This document shows positions 21,662 to 31,037 of a stretch of DNA of 64,000 nt, piece after piece. The notes below the pieces were generated by a model. It did not search any database. It was not told the DNA's origin and saw nothing but the letters and a program-made list of their open reading frames with translations. The position numbers were made by a program, and so were the translations under genes. The stretch's first letter is position 1. Each line of letters starts with the position of its first letter. Location: contig OZ244979.1 of the NCBI GenBank assembly GCA_965223095.1, positions 992,001-1,056,000 on the forward strand, read 5' to 3'. This DNA is from J054 sp965223095. Its GTDB lineage: Bacteria > Pseudomonadota > Gammaproteobacteria > Steroidobacterales > GCA-2729495.

Positions 21662-24391
21662 CTAATGTGCCTCATCCCAATTCTTTCCAGTGCCGGTGGC
21701 TACCTTTAGGGGTACGCGAAGCGTCGCGGCAGCGGCCATGAGTTTCGCGACCTCGGCTTCAACTTCTTTTAGTTGCTTGGCGTGCACTTCCATAACCAGT
21801 TCATCATGTACCTGCATGATGAGCCGGGCGTCGATATCAGATTCCTTGAGCCAATTGGCCACGCTGATCATGGCGCGTTTGATGATGTCGGCGGCGGTGC
21901 CTTGCATCGGGGCGTTGATGGCGCTGCGTTCCGCGTATTGTCTGCGTTGGGCGTGGCGGGCGTTGATTTCTGGGAGGTGTAGGCGGCGGCCGAAGACGGT
22001 TTCTACATAGCCTTGTTCGCGGGCCTGCTCCCGGGTGCGGTCCATGTAGTCTTTTACGCCGGGGTAACGATTGAAGTACAGATCGATGTAGCGCTGGGAT
22101 TCGTTGCGGGGAATGCCGAGTTGCCGGCCTAGGCCGAAGGCGGACATGCCGTAGATTAGGCCGAAATTGATGGCTTTGGCGGAGCGGCGATGATCACTGG
22201 TGACATCTTCCAAGGGCACGCCAAACACTTCTGCGGCAGTGCTTTGGTGGATGTCGCGATCTTCTTCGAAGGCTTTCAACAAACCTTTGTCGCCGGAAAT
22301 GTGCGCCATGATGCGCAATTCGATTTGCGAATAATCGGCCGCGAGTAAGCGATAGCCGCGCGGCGCAATGAACGCTTGACGTATCCGCCGGCCTTCGTCA
22401 TTGCGAATGGGAATATTTTGCAAATTGGGATCTGCTGATGACAGCCGCCCGGTGGTTGCCACGGCTTGATGATAAGAGGTGTGGATGCGGCCGCTATTGG
22501 GGTCCACGAGCGTCGGCAGTTTATCGGTATAGGTGGACTTGAGCTTACTCATGCTGCGGTAGTCGAGGATGATGCGCGGTAAAGCGTGATCGTCCGCGAG
22601 ATCGACCAGTACATCTTCGGCCGTTGAGGGTTGGCCTTTCGGCGTCTTGCGTAGCACCGGCAACGATAGTTCTTCATACAGAATGGCTTGTAGCTGTTTG
22701 GGCGAGCCTAGGTTGAATTCATGACCGGCTTCCGCATGGGCATCGGCCTCTAGCTTTTGCATTTGTTTAGCGAACTCGGTACTCAACTCGCCGAGCAACT
22801 GTGTATCCACTAACACACCGGTTTCTTCCATGCTTTTTAGCACGGTCACACAGGGCTGTTCGATCTGCTGGTAAATCTCTTTAAGACCGTCGATGGCGGC
22901 AATTTCGGGCCAGAGTTTTTCGTGCAGTTGTAAAGTAACGTCCGCATCTTCCGCCGCATAGGGGGCGGCCTCAGACAGAGGAACCTGGTCGAAGCTGATT
23001 TGCTTGGCACCCTTGCCTGCGACATCTTCGAAGTGGATGGTGGCGTGGTCCAAATACTTCAGCGCGACGGAATCCAAATCATGCCGCGTACTGGCGCTAT
23101 TGAGTACATAGGATTCCAGCATGGTGTCCCAGGCCATGCCCTCCAGTTCAATGCCATGGTTGTGCAACACGTGGGCGTCGTATTTCAGATGATGACCGAC
23201 CTTTTGCTGCTTGGGGTCTTCGAGCCAGTCGCGGAGTAGCTCCAGCACTTTGTGGCGGTCTAATTGTTTGGGCGCGTCTGGGCCGGTATGCGCCAGGGGT
23301 ACATAGGCGGCCTCGCCGGCCGCGACGGCGAAGGACAGGCCAACGATACTCGCCTGCATGTAGTTAAGGCTATCGGTTTCAGTATCGAAAGCCACATACT
23401 CGGCTTGCTTGAGTCGCTTCAGCCAGCGCTTCAATGACGCCATGTCTTGCACGACGTCGTAGTTGCTTGCGGTTGTTTTCGTTTTATCCGCGTCTTTACC
23501 TTGTGGTAAGGCAGCCAGCAAACGTTTGAGCTCTAAGCGCTCGTAAAGCGCTGTAAGGCGCTCGATATCCGGTTCGCTGGCGATCAAATCTTTTGGCTGG
23601 ATGTCCAAATCCAAGTCGCAGCGAATAGTGGCCAAGTCGCGGGATAGGGCGAGGAGTTCGCGATTCTCGTCCAAGCGTTTGGCCAAGGCTTTGGCGCCGC
23701 GAATGGATAACTCCGCCACGCCGGGTAGGTCGGCAAGGATATCGTCTGTGTGGTCATAGTGTTGCAGCAGAGCCACCGCGGTTTTTTCGCCGACTTTTGG
23801 AACGCCGGGAATGTTGTCGGAGCTGTCACCCACCAAGGCGAGATAGTCGATGATTTGTTCGGCACGCACGCCAAACCGTTCCATCACCCCAGCCGCATCG
23901 GTTTGCCGGGGGCTGCGGCTGGGGCCGCGCGGCATCGTGTCTAGCAGACAGACCTGCTCATCGACGAGCTGTGCCATGTCCTTATCACCCGTGACGATGG
24001 TGACGGACATGCCGGCGGCGCGGGCTTGTTGACTGAGCGTGCCGATGACATCGTCGGCTTCCACACCCTTAATACGCAATAGGGGTAAGCCGCTCGCTTC
24101 AATGGCATCTAACAGCGGTTGTACTTGCAGCCGCAGATCACCGGGCATGGGCGGCCGGTTGGCTTTGTATTCGGCGAACAATTCGTCGCGGAAGGTTTTA
24201 CCCGGCGCATCAAAGACCACGGCGATATGCGTCGCGCTGCTCTCGCGCAGCAGTTTGTTCAGCATATTCAGCACGCCGTGCACGGCGCCGGTGGGTTCAC
24301 CGGCGGCGTTGTTCAAGGCGGGCAGGGCGTGAAAGGCGCGATACAGGTAGGACGATCCGTCCACCAGCAATAGCTGGTCGGTCTTCGCCAC
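21662..24391 (-). CDS. polA: DNA polymerase I
   Basis: 909 residues, full length. The 5' nuclease is at about 1-290 (LLLVDGSSYLYRAFHALP, TIVTGDKDMAQLVDE). The 3'-5' proofreading domain at about 315-500 keeps its acidic residues (AFDTETDSLNY, AAEDADVTLQLHE). The polymerase follows, with motif A DYSQIELRIMAHISGD, motif B RRSAKAINFGLIYGMSAFG and motif C MQVHDELVMEV. Last gene of the minus-strand operon after lptM (2-base gap). It fills Okazaki gaps and repair tracts. Nothing odd in the sequence; its position at the end of an arginine operon is unusual. Confidence 0.98.
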   Translation of the reverse strand: MAKTDQLLLVDGSSYLYRAFHALPALNNAAGEPTGAVHGVLNMLNKLLRESSATHIAVVFDAPGKTFRDELFAEYKANRPPMPGDLRLQVQPLLDAIEASGLPLLRIKGVEADDVIGTLSQQARAAGMSVTIVTGDKDMAQLVDEQVCLLDTMPRGPSRSPRQTDAAGVMERFGVRAEQIIDYLALVGDSSDNIPGVPKVGEKTAVALLQHYDHTDDILADLPGVAELSIRGAKALAKRLDENRELLALSRDLATIRCDLDLDIQPKDLIASEPDIERLTALYERLELKRLLAALPQGKDADKTKTTASNYDVVQDMASLKRWLKRLKQAEYVAFDTETDSLNYMQASIVGLSFAVAAGEAAYVPLAHTGPDAPKQLDRHKVLELLRDWLEDPKQQKVGHHLKYDAHVLHNHGIELEGMAWDTMLESYVLNSASTRHDLDSVALKYLDHATIHFEDVAGKGAKQISFDQVPLSEAAPYAAEDADVTLQLHEKLWPEIAAIDGLKEIYQQIEQPCVTVLKSMEETGVLVDTQLLGELSTEFAKQMQKLEADAHAEAGHEFNLGSPKQLQAILYEELSLPVLRKTPKGQPSTAEDVLVDLADDHALPRIILDYRSMSKLKSTYTDKLPTLVDPNSGRIHTSYHQAVATTGRLSSADPNLQNIPIRNDEGRRIRQAFIAPRGYRLLAADYSQIELRIMAHISGDKGLLKAFEEDRDIHQSTAAEVFGVPLEDVTSDHRRSAKAINFGLIYGMSAFGLGRQLGIPRNESQRYIDLYFNRYPGVKDYMDRTREQAREQGYVETVFGRRLHLPEINARHAQRRQYAERSAINAPMQGTAADIIKRAMISVANWLKESDIDARLIMQVHDELVMEVHAKQLKEVEAEVAKLMAAAATLRVPLKVATGTGKNWDEAH

Positions 24392-24393
24392 CT

Positions 24394-24564
24394 TTAGTTG
24401 GCCTCGACCTTGCTGCTCGCCTTGGCTTCGCCGTCTTGCCCGCTGTTTTGAGCGGTGGGCTCGTCGCTCTTTTCGGGCAAGTACAAATCACCCTTCAGTC
24501 CACAGGCGGACAATAGACTCGTCAGCAACACCACGGCGAGCAGACGGTCGCTAGTCGATTTCAT
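24394..24564 (-). CDS. lptM: LptM/YifL-type lipoprotein
   Basis: 56 residues from the ATG at 24564. Signal sequence (LLAVVLLTSLLSAC) with lipobox LSAC at the cleavage site, followed by GLKGDLYLPEKSDEP; the CGLKGxLYLP motif is diagnostic of LptM, a small lipoprotein that assists LptD disulfide maturation in the outer membrane. The 14-base overlap with argH supports this start over the longer one at 24612. Often found next to lysA/dapF; here it sits between argH and polA. Confidence 0.88.
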   Translation of the reverse strand: MKSTSDRLLAVVLLTSLLSACGLKGDLYLPEKSDEPTAQNSGQDGEAKASSKVEAN

Positions 24565-25759
24565 CGTCTTCTGCTTCGGCTTCCAACTCGGCCGCGACGC
24601 GCCGATAGGCATCGCGAAAACTAATGCCTTCTTCCAGTACCAGGCGATTAGCGCGACCGGCCGCGTTGATGCCCGGGTCCAGGTAAATATCTTCCGGCAA
24701 AAATTCTAGCCCATCGCAAAGATGGGCCATGATTTCGCAGGAGTCTTCGGCTAGATCAATGGCTCGAAACAAGGGCGCTTTCATGCGTTGCAAATCGCGT
24801 TGATAACCCGAACTCAACTTGGCGGGCAAGTTGAGAATCTCCAACAAAGACGCTTGGGCCGTTGCTGTTCCGCCGCGCACCAATTCCAAGACATCCGGAT
24901 TGCGTTTTTGCGGCATGATGGATGAGCCGGTGGTCATGTCTTCGGGCAAACTGACGAAGGCAAATTCTTGGGTATAAAAAAGCAGCAAGTCAGACGCCAA
25001 CCGGCCCAGGTCTTGCATGAGTAAACACAGTTCAAAGACCAAGCCGGCTTCCGCTTTGCCGCGCGAAAGTTGCACGGCGGTTACGGGTGCATGCACTTGA
25101 TCAAAACCGAGTTCTTCGCTGGTGAATTCGCGATCAATGGGCAGGCCCGGTGAGCCGTAACCTGCGGCGCTACCTAAAGGGTTCTTGGAAATTCGACGGC
25201 GGCTAGCCGCAATACCATCGGCATCGTCACGCAATTCGCTGGCAAAGCCGGTGGCCCACAACTGCACTGAACTGGGCATGGCCTGTTGCATATGCGTGTA
25301 ACCGGGCAGGGCGATTTCGCCATCGCGCTCCGCCAAATCGTCTAATGCGTCCGCAACCGCAATGGCGGAATTTTCCAAGGCGTCGGCCGCATCCAACAGG
25401 TAGAGCCGCAGAGCCGCCAGAACTTGGTCGTTGCGGGAACGCCCAAGGTGAATTCTCTTACCGGCCTCACCGATGTCAGCCGTCAGCCGTTGTTCTAGAG
25501 CTGTATGCACATCCTCATCGGCCAGACTGATGGACCATTCGCCGTCCGCATGGGCTTGCGCCAGGGCGTTCAAGCCAGTTTCGATGTCCGCGAAATCTTC
25601 GTCGGAGAGCAGCTGTTGTTCGTTGAGCATGGCGGCGTGGGCAATGGATGCGCGCACGTCATAGTCCACTAGCCTTTCGTCTAGCAGATGATCTTCGCCG
25701 GCCGTATAACTCAGAATACGTTCGTCCAGCGGCTTGCCTTTGTCCCAAAGCCTTTGCAT
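24551..25759 (-). CDS. argH: Argininosuccinate lyase
   Basis: 402 residues. The fumarase-superfamily signature GSSIMPQKRNPD is intact, and the N-terminal RLWDKGKPLDERILSYTAGED and HLGRSRNDQ (active site) are typical. Cleaves argininosuccinate to arginine and fumarate, the last step. Shorter than the usual 450-460 residues, like some Xanthomonadales-type versions, lacking part of the C-terminal region. Follows argB by 15 bases. Confidence 0.96.
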   Translation of the reverse strand: MQRLWDKGKPLDERILSYTAGEDHLLDERLVDYDVRASIAHAAMLNEQQLLSDEDFADIETGLNALAQAHADGEWSISLADEDVHTALEQRLTADIGEAGKRIHLGRSRNDQVLAALRLYLLDAADALENSAIAVADALDDLAERDGEIALPGYTHMQQAMPSSVQLWATGFASELRDDADGIAASRRRISKNPLGSAAGYGSPGLPIDREFTSEELGFDQVHAPVTAVQLSRGKAEAGLVFELCLLMQDLGRLASDLLLFYTQEFAFVSLPEDMTTGSSIMPQKRNPDVLELVRGGTATAQASLLEILNLPAKLSSGYQRDLQRMKAPLFRAIDLAEDSCEIMAHLCDGLEFLPEDIYLDPGINAAGRANRLVLEEGISFRDAYRRVAAELEAEAEDDEID

Positions 25760-25774
25760 GGGTTTGTTTCCGTG

Positions 25775-26710
25775 TTACTGCCCGGGCGCCTGTTCCGCCG
25801 GCGACAGCGTGTTGACGTTGGCCACCACCAGTGTACCGGTGCCTTCGTTGGTAAACACTTCCAATAACAGGCTATCCGGCAGCTTGTAGGAAATCACATG
25901 CACGCGAGAGACGCCACCTTTGATGGCGGCTTCGATGGCCGCGGCTTTGGGCAGCATGCCCTCGGCGAGGGAGCCGGCTTCACGCAGTTTTTGGAGCCCG
26001 GCCAGGTCCACATAGGAAACCAATGACTGGGGATCGTCCCGATTTTCAAGGATGCCGGGCGCACCCGTTGCCAGGATCAACTTCTCCGCCCCCAGCGCAC
26101 CCGCTAGCGCCGCGGCCACCGTGTCGGCATTGATATTCAGCAGCGTGCCGTTTTCGTCGGACGACAGCGGGCTAATCACCGGCACCAAGCCGCTTTCCAG
26201 TTGTGTTCGCAAGACATCGGCATCGACGGAGTCGATGTCGCCGACGAATCCATAGTCCACCGTGCCTTCTTCATGGCCGGCGACTTTCACGGGTGGGCGT
26301 TTGTGCGCGCGGATCAAACCGGCGTCCACGCCACTGATGCCCACGGCTGGCAGATCAAGGTCTCGGCAAGCCGCCAAGATGCGCGTGTTGATTTGTCCGT
26401 TGAGCACCATGGCCGAGACTTCCAGGGCGTTCTTGTCGGTCACGCGCCGGCCTTCGACAAATTGGGTTGCCAAGCCGAGTTCTTCCGCCAGTTTGGTGGA
26501 TTGCGGACCGCCACCATGCACCAGCACGACGCGGATGCCCACTTGGTGCAAAATCGCGATTTGCTCCACCAAGGCGCGGGTTGAGTCAGTGTCGATGAAT
26601 AACTCGCCGCCGGCTTTTAGCACGAAGACCTTACGCTTATATAGGCGGATATAAGGTGCCGCGTGTTTTAACGCCGCAACGACGATGTCGCGATTCTCGG
26701 GCGTTTGCAT
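25775..26710 (-). CDS. argB: N-acetylglutamate kinase
   Basis: 311 residues of the amino-acid kinase fold: VFVLKAGGELF, VLVHGGGPQSTKLAEELG, LVPVISPLSSDENGTLLNINADTVA and KAAAIEAAIKGGVSRVHVIS. Phosphorylates N-acylglutamate. The start is ATG 26710 with agga 8 bases upstream, just after the argF' stop, rather than GTG 26716. There is no C-terminal GNAT domain, so this is not the fused NAGK-NAGS of Xanthomonas, and acylglutamate synthesis must come from elsewhere. Succinylglutamate as substrate is possible given the neighbouring carbamoyltransferase. Confidence 0.94.
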   Translation of the reverse strand: MQTPENRDIVVAALKHAAPYIRLYKRKVFVLKAGGELFIDTDSTRALVEQIAILHQVGIRVVLVHGGGPQSTKLAEELGLATQFVEGRRVTDKNALEVSAMVLNGQINTRILAACRDLDLPAVGISGVDAGLIRAHKRPPVKVAGHEEGTVDYGFVGDIDSVDADVLRTQLESGLVPVISPLSSDENGTLLNINADTVAAALAGALGAEKLILATGAPGILENRDDPQSLVSYVDLAGLQKLREAGSLAEGMLPKAAAIEAAIKGGVSRVHVISYKLPDSLLLEVFTNEGTGTLVVANVNTLSPAEQAPGQ

Positions 26711-26715
26711 GATCA

Positions 26716-27723
26716 CTATCCTTTACCTGCTAGTAGGGTGTGCAGTACTGCCATTTGTGCATACATTCGATTCTGCGCTTCTTGAATGACCACACTGCGC
26801 GGTCCATCCAAGACACGATCACTAACGACCACACCACGGCGCACCGGTAAGCAATGCATAAAGCGGCAATCCGCGGCCGTCTTGTCGAACCAAGGATCAT
26901 CCACACACCAATCCACCAGCTCTTGACGCAAATTGTCGTCGCCTAGCTTGTCACCATAGTGCTTTGTAGAGGTCCATGACTTGGCGTAAATAATTTGCGC
27001 GCCTTCCAGTGCAGCATTTCGATCATCGGTTTCCTCCACCGAACCGCCCGTGGCAGCGGCTGTTTCCCGCGCTTTTGCCATGATGGAGCCCGGTAGCTCA
27101 AAGCCCTCGGGGCGTAAAACCGTGACATCCATGCCACGCATGGCGGCCATTTGTAGCGTCGAAGTGGGCACGGCCAAGGGCAGGGCGCGTGGATGATAAG
27201 CCCAGCTCAGTACAAACTTGCCGCCATTGCGCGGCACGCCCAGCTCATCCATGGTTTTCCAGTCGGCGAGACTTTGGCAGGGATGGTGAATGGCCGACTC
27301 CATGTTGATAACCGGGGTGTTGGCCAGCGCCTGCATATCTTTGTACTCGCGATCCTCCAAATCATCTTCGAGCTTACGACGTTGCGCGAACGCCCGAATG
27401 CCGATGACATCGCCATAGGAAGCGATGACGGGAACGGCTTCGCGAATATGCTCGGCGGCTTGGCCGTCCATCACAATCCCCGGCCGTGTTTCCAGGCCAT
27501 GAATAGACATATCGGGCGAGATCACGAAAGAACCGCCACCTAGGCGAGTCATGGCGGCTTGAAAAGATGCCAAGGTTCGCAATGAGGGGCTCAAGAAAAG
27601 CAAAGCCATTACTTTGCCATCCAGAGCGCGAGGTTCCGGCTTGCGTTGTAGCCGCGTGGCGAGCTTGATCAGCTCGTCAACTTGCTCCATTGAGAGGTCG
27701 GCGATGTCATAAAAGTTTTGCAT
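26716..27723 (-). CDS. argF': N-acylornithine carbamoyltransferase (ArgF')
   Basis: 335 residues. The carbamoyl-phosphate loop reads FLSPSLRT instead of the STRT of ornithine enzymes, and MHCLPVRRGVVVSD replaces the ornithine-binding loop. These mark the N-acetyl-/N-succinylornithine transcarbamylase family; HHPCQSLADW and SWAYHPRALPLAVP are also typical. The loop that picks acetyl (Glu92 in Xanthomonas) or succinyl (Pro90 in Bacteroides) reads GQAAEHI, with Ala90 at that position, so acyl specificity is uncertain and may favour succinylornithine. Its product must be deacylated later, but no argE is present here. Confidence 0.95.
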   Translation of the reverse strand: MQNFYDIADLSMEQVDELIKLATRLQRKPEPRALDGKVMALLFLSPSLRTLASFQAAMTRLGGGSFVISPDMSIHGLETRPGIVMDGQAAEHIREAVPVIASYGDVIGIRAFAQRRKLEDDLEDREYKDMQALANTPVINMESAIHHPCQSLADWKTMDELGVPRNGGKFVLSWAYHPRALPLAVPTSTLQMAAMRGMDVTVLRPEGFELPGSIMAKARETAAATGGSVEETDDRNAALEGAQIIYAKSWTSTKHYGDKLGDDNLRQELVDWCVDDPWFDKTAADCRFMHCLPVRRGVVVSDRVLDGPRSVVIQEAQNRMYAQMAVLHTLLAGKG

Positions 27724-27732
27724 TTTGCTTCC

Positions 27733-28902
27733 TTAAGCGGCGGGCAATTGAGCCAAGGCTTCTAGTAATTGATCCACGTGTTGTTGCTCCATGATCAGTG
27801 CGGGCAACAGCCGTAATATGTTTGGGTCGGTGCTCGATCCCGCTAACAAATTTTTCTTCAGTAAATCCGCGAGTACACCGCTGGCCGGTCTTGCGCAGCG
27901 CAAGCCCAGCAAAAATCCTTTGCCCTGTAGACCCGTGATGGGGCCCAACGGTAACGCGGCGGCAATCTGTCCGCTGAGCCTGCCCACGTTTTCTATGAGC
28001 TGGTCGCGCTGGATGACCTTCAGGACGGTTTCCACCAGGGCGCAAGCCATGGGGCCGCCGCCAAAGGTACTGCCGAGATCGCCTTGCTTGATGGATTTAG
28101 CAATATCGTCGGTGGTGAGCACCGCGCCACAGGGAAAGCCGCCCGCCAAGGATTTTGCGCTGGTCAGCAAATCGGGCTGGATATCGTATAACTCCGTCGC
28201 GAAGGCGGCGCCGCAGCGGCCGATGCCCGTTTGGACTTCATCAATAATAAGTAGAGCGCCCCGGGCTTTGCAGGCCTGTGCAATTTTTTGGACGAAGGCC
28301 TGGTCTAAATCGAAAGCACCAGCAAGGCCTTGCACGAGCTCGAGAATTACCGCGGCCGTGTCACTACCCACCAGCTTATCTACGGACGCTTGGTCATTGC
28401 GTGGAATAAAATCAACGTCAAACGGTGCGCGCGGATAGCCATACCATCGATCGACCGCGCCCCAGGTCACGGCGCCCGCCGCCGCCGTGCGTCCATGGAA
28501 GCCGTGTTCAATGGCGGCCACGCGCTTACGGCCGGTGAGGCGCATGGCAATTCGCAGGGCGTTTTCATTTGCTTCCGCGCCGCTGTTAGCGAAGAACACC
28601 CGGTTCAATCCCGCCGGAGCGAATGCCGCCAGCGCGTCGGCTGCGCGGGCACGCACGGGCAAGGCGACGGCGTTGCTCTGAAAGAACATGTTTCGGGCTT
28701 GGTCTTGTAAAGCCGTGACCAGATCGGGATGCCCGTAGCCCAAGGCGGCGACGGCATGACCGCCGTACCAGTCGGTCAAGCGTCGTTGGCCACAGTGCAA
28801 GTACACTCCCTCGGCTTTCGTCGGTTCGATATCGAGTTGACCGTAAACTTGCAATAGATGCTGTGCTTCGTGATCCTTGGCGTTGAGTTTTTCGCTATGC
28901 AT
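27733..28902 (-). CDS. argD: N-acylornithine aminotransferase
   Basis: 389 residues, class III PLP-dependent aminotransferase. LIIDEVQTGIGRCGAAFATEL and SAKSLAGGFPCGAVL carry the PLP-phosphate and Schiff-base Lys regions, and FFANSGAEANENALRIA the substrate region. Converts N-acylglutamate semialdehyde to N-acylornithine. ATG at 28902, five bases after the argC stop, is preferred to the track-length start inside argC. Also similar to succinylornithine transaminase (AstC), which the sequence alone does not exclude. Confidence 0.94.
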   Translation of the reverse strand: MHSEKLNAKDHEAQHLLQVYGQLDIEPTKAEGVYLHCGQRRLTDWYGGHAVAALGYGHPDLVTALQDQARNMFFQSNAVALPVRARAADALAAFAPAGLNRVFFANSGAEANENALRIAMRLTGRKRVAAIEHGFHGRTAAAGAVTWGAVDRWYGYPRAPFDVDFIPRNDQASVDKLVGSDTAAVILELVQGLAGAFDLDQAFVQKIAQACKARGALLIIDEVQTGIGRCGAAFATELYDIQPDLLTSAKSLAGGFPCGAVLTTDDIAKSIKQGDLGSTFGGGPMACALVETVLKVIQRDQLIENVGRLSGQIAAALPLGPITGLQGKGFLLGLRCARPASGVLADLLKKNLLAGSSTDPNILRLLPALIMEQQHVDQLLEALAQLPAA

Positions 28903-28907
28903 GGTGA

Positions 28908-29969
28908 TTAGGTCCAGGCGATGGCCGGCACATCCAGGCCCGCGGTTTCCGCGAAACCAAGTTTGCGATTCATCCATTGGATGGCGCCGCCGGCTGCGCC
29001 TTTTATCAAGTTGTCGATGACCGCGAACACGACGATACTCTCGCCGTCGGTATCAACGCTCATATGGCAGTGGTTGCTGCCGACCACATCTTTAATTTTC
29101 GGCGGCGTATCGCGAACCGTCACGAAATGACTGTCGGCATAGAACCTGGCGAGTGCTGCGCGCAGCTCATCGGCTTGCTGGGGTTTGGCGAGTCGCCCTT
29201 GCATAGTCAGGTGAATGCCCCGGGCAAATGGGCCCGAGTGCGGCACGAAACGTAGAGTTGGGCGCCGACCGGTAAGGGTTTCGCAAATATTCATCACCTC
29301 GGGCGCATGGCGATGAGCAAGAGGCTTGTAGGCATATAAATTCGAATGCCTTTCGGGATGGTGTGTGCCCGCACTGGCGCTGCGTCCAGATCCCGTGCTA
29401 CCGGTAATGCCCACCGCGTGCAGATCGCCGCTGGTCAGGCCCAGTTTCATCAGCGGCACGGTGGCCAATAACAATGCGCTGGCAAAGCAACCGGGATGAC
29501 CCACATGCGGGTGTTCGGTCTTCGGTAAATGTTCGGGCAGGGCGCTGACAAACTGCGCTAGCAGTTGGGGTGCGCCGTGTTCCTGGCCATAGATGGCCGC
29601 ATAGTCTTGGGCCTTGGCGAAGCGGAAATCCGCCGATACATCAACAACCGTTAGTTGTGTATTGCTCTGCGTGGCCGCGTCGATAAATTCAGCCACAAGG
29701 GCAGCGCTCGCACCATGGGGTGCGGCGGAAAATAGTGCGGCCTTGCCGCCGTCCATGCCGTGTAGCAAGTCGGCGCGACTGCTAAATTGAAGTTGCCCAT
29801 AAGCGTTTTGTAGCTGCGGAAAAACTGCATGCAGATGAGCGCCAGTTTGACTCTCCGACATCACGCCGGTGAGTTCCAGATTGGGGTGCGTGGCTAGTAA
29901 TCGCAGCAATTCGCCCGCGACATAGCCGGTGCCACCCAGGACATAGCAAGGAATCTTATTCATGGTCAT
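28908..29969 (-). CDS. argC: N-acyl-gamma-glutamyl-phosphate reductase
   Basis: 353 residues. The N-terminal Rossmann motif YVLGGTGYVAGELLRLLA and the catalytic Cys in GHPGCFASALLLA identify it, and GSTGSGRSASAGTHHPER and FVPHSGPFARGIHLT are the usual substrate regions of the type 1 enzyme. NADPH-dependent reduction to the semialdehyde. Nine bases after the DUF1611-like gene and five before argD, hence one operon. Confidence 0.95.
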   Translation of the reverse strand: MTMNKIPCYVLGGTGYVAGELLRLLATHPNLELTGVMSESQTGAHLHAVFPQLQNAYGQLQFSSRADLLHGMDGGKAALFSAAPHGASAALVAEFIDAATQSNTQLTVVDVSADFRFAKAQDYAAIYGQEHGAPQLLAQFVSALPEHLPKTEHPHVGHPGCFASALLLATVPLMKLGLTSGDLHAVGITGSTGSGRSASAGTHHPERHSNLYAYKPLAHRHAPEVMNICETLTGRRPTLRFVPHSGPFARGIHLTMQGRLAKPQQADELRAALARFYADSHFVTVRDTPPKIKDVVGSNHCHMSVDTDGESIVVFAVIDNLIKGAAGGAIQWMNRKLGFAETAGLDVPAIAWT

Positions 29970-29978
29970 TGCTCAGCA

Positions 29979-31037
29979 TCATGATGGCTTGGCTACCCCA
30001 ATGATTTTCGCGACGGTTTCGCCAAGCAGATTGCCGTCGGTCACGGCGTTGATGGCCGTGACACCCAGGCGATCATGGATAATGTCCCGACCGACCACAT
30101 TATCGGTGGCCGGTCCGGTGACGATATCTGCCTGCAGATCGAACTCATCGCGCAAGAGTTTCACGCTACCCCAGGCCGCCACCGGATCGTTGGCGCACAT
30201 GACCAGGCAATTCAAGGCATCGCGAATACCGGTATCGCGCAGAATGGCCTCGACGCCATAGGCGCCGAGGATGCCATCGCCTAATTCGTAGACGATGACA
30301 TCGGGTTTCTCCGCAGCCAGTCGCGACAGCATCATGCGTGTGACTGCCGGCCCGTTTTTTTCTGTGGTACAGACCACGCCGAAATCGGTAAAGGTCGCGG
30401 TGTTGCGCGCGCCGGCATCTTCCATGGCCAGAATATCCCGACGCAAAGACACGCCGGTAGCTTTGAACGCATCCACCACCAAACCCTGATGACGCAGCCG
30501 ACCAATAATGGCGCAGGCGGCGGCGGTTTTTCCGGCATTCATACAGGTGCCGGCGATGGCGACCACCGGGACACCCTGCATATTCAAGCGGGTGTTATCC
30601 GCGAGGGCTTCGGCACCAGCATGGGCGGGAACGCCGATGCGCTCGCCCAGATAGGGAAAGTCCAACACCGTGCCTAGCACTTTGGCGTCAAAGGGCGCGC
30701 CGAAGTTGGTGTTGATGGAATCGCAAATACCCAGAACTCCACCCATGTTGAGCACTTGAACCGTATCGCCCGGCGCGAGTTCTTCGGGCAGATGGCCTGA
30801 ATACCCGAACAGCGCTTTACGTTGTCCCAGTGCGCCGACGATCACATCGCCCGGCCGTAGTTTCGCCATCCGGCCGCTAATGAGCTCAAGGGTGTTATAG
30901 GTACTCTTGCTGTTTAGAATTTCCGCTGCAATCAATACGCCCTCTTCGCAGGGAATGTCCGGGCTGACCCGCAATTCCCGCTTCAAGGTTAGGTGTTGCG
31001 CGACGGATGCGATCTTATCGACCACTACGGTTTTCAC
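29979..31037 (-). CDS. DUF1611-like P-loop protein, candidate acyltransferase of the arginine operon
   Basis: 352 residues. A beta-rich N-terminal domain (GDVIVGALGQRKALFGYSG) is followed by a P-loop domain with Walker A GTCMNAGKTAAACAIIGRL and a later LVMCANDPVAAWG region. The family call is DUF1611 (COG3367), which includes DgcN, described as a D-glutamate N-acetyltransferase. It sits where an acylglutamate synthase is missing, between argG and argC, with a GTG start overlapping the argG stop (GTGA) and a perfect ggaggt 5-6 bases upstream. An acetyl- or succinyltransferase role on L-glutamate is an inference. Confidence 0.6.
   Translation of the reverse strand: MKTVVVDKIASVAQHLTLKRELRVSPDIPCEEGVLIAAEILNSKSTYNTLELISGRMAKLRPGDVIVGALGQRKALFGYSGHLPEELAPGDTVQVLNMGGVLGICDSINTNFGAPFDAKVLGTVLDFPYLGERIGVPAHAGAEALADNTRLNMQGVPVVAIAGTCMNAGKTAAACAIIGRLRHQGLVVDAFKATGVSLRRDILAMEDAGARNTATFTDFGVVCTTEKNGPAVTRMMLSRLAAEKPDVIVYELGDGILGAYGVEAILRDTGIRDALNCLVMCANDPVAAWGSVKLLRDEFDLQADIVTGPATDNVVGRDIIHDRLGVTAINAVTDGNLLGETVAKIIGVAKPS

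Noticed and set aside
21460..21675. Small minus-strand gene downstream of polA
   Set aside because: It starts inside the polA end, has a low-complexity, charged composition, no Shine-Dalgarno sequence and no recognised domain.
25775..26710. Fused N-acetylglutamate kinase/synthase as in Xanthomonas
   Set aside because: The protein ends after the kinase fold (311 residues); there is no GNAT domain in frame or downstream.
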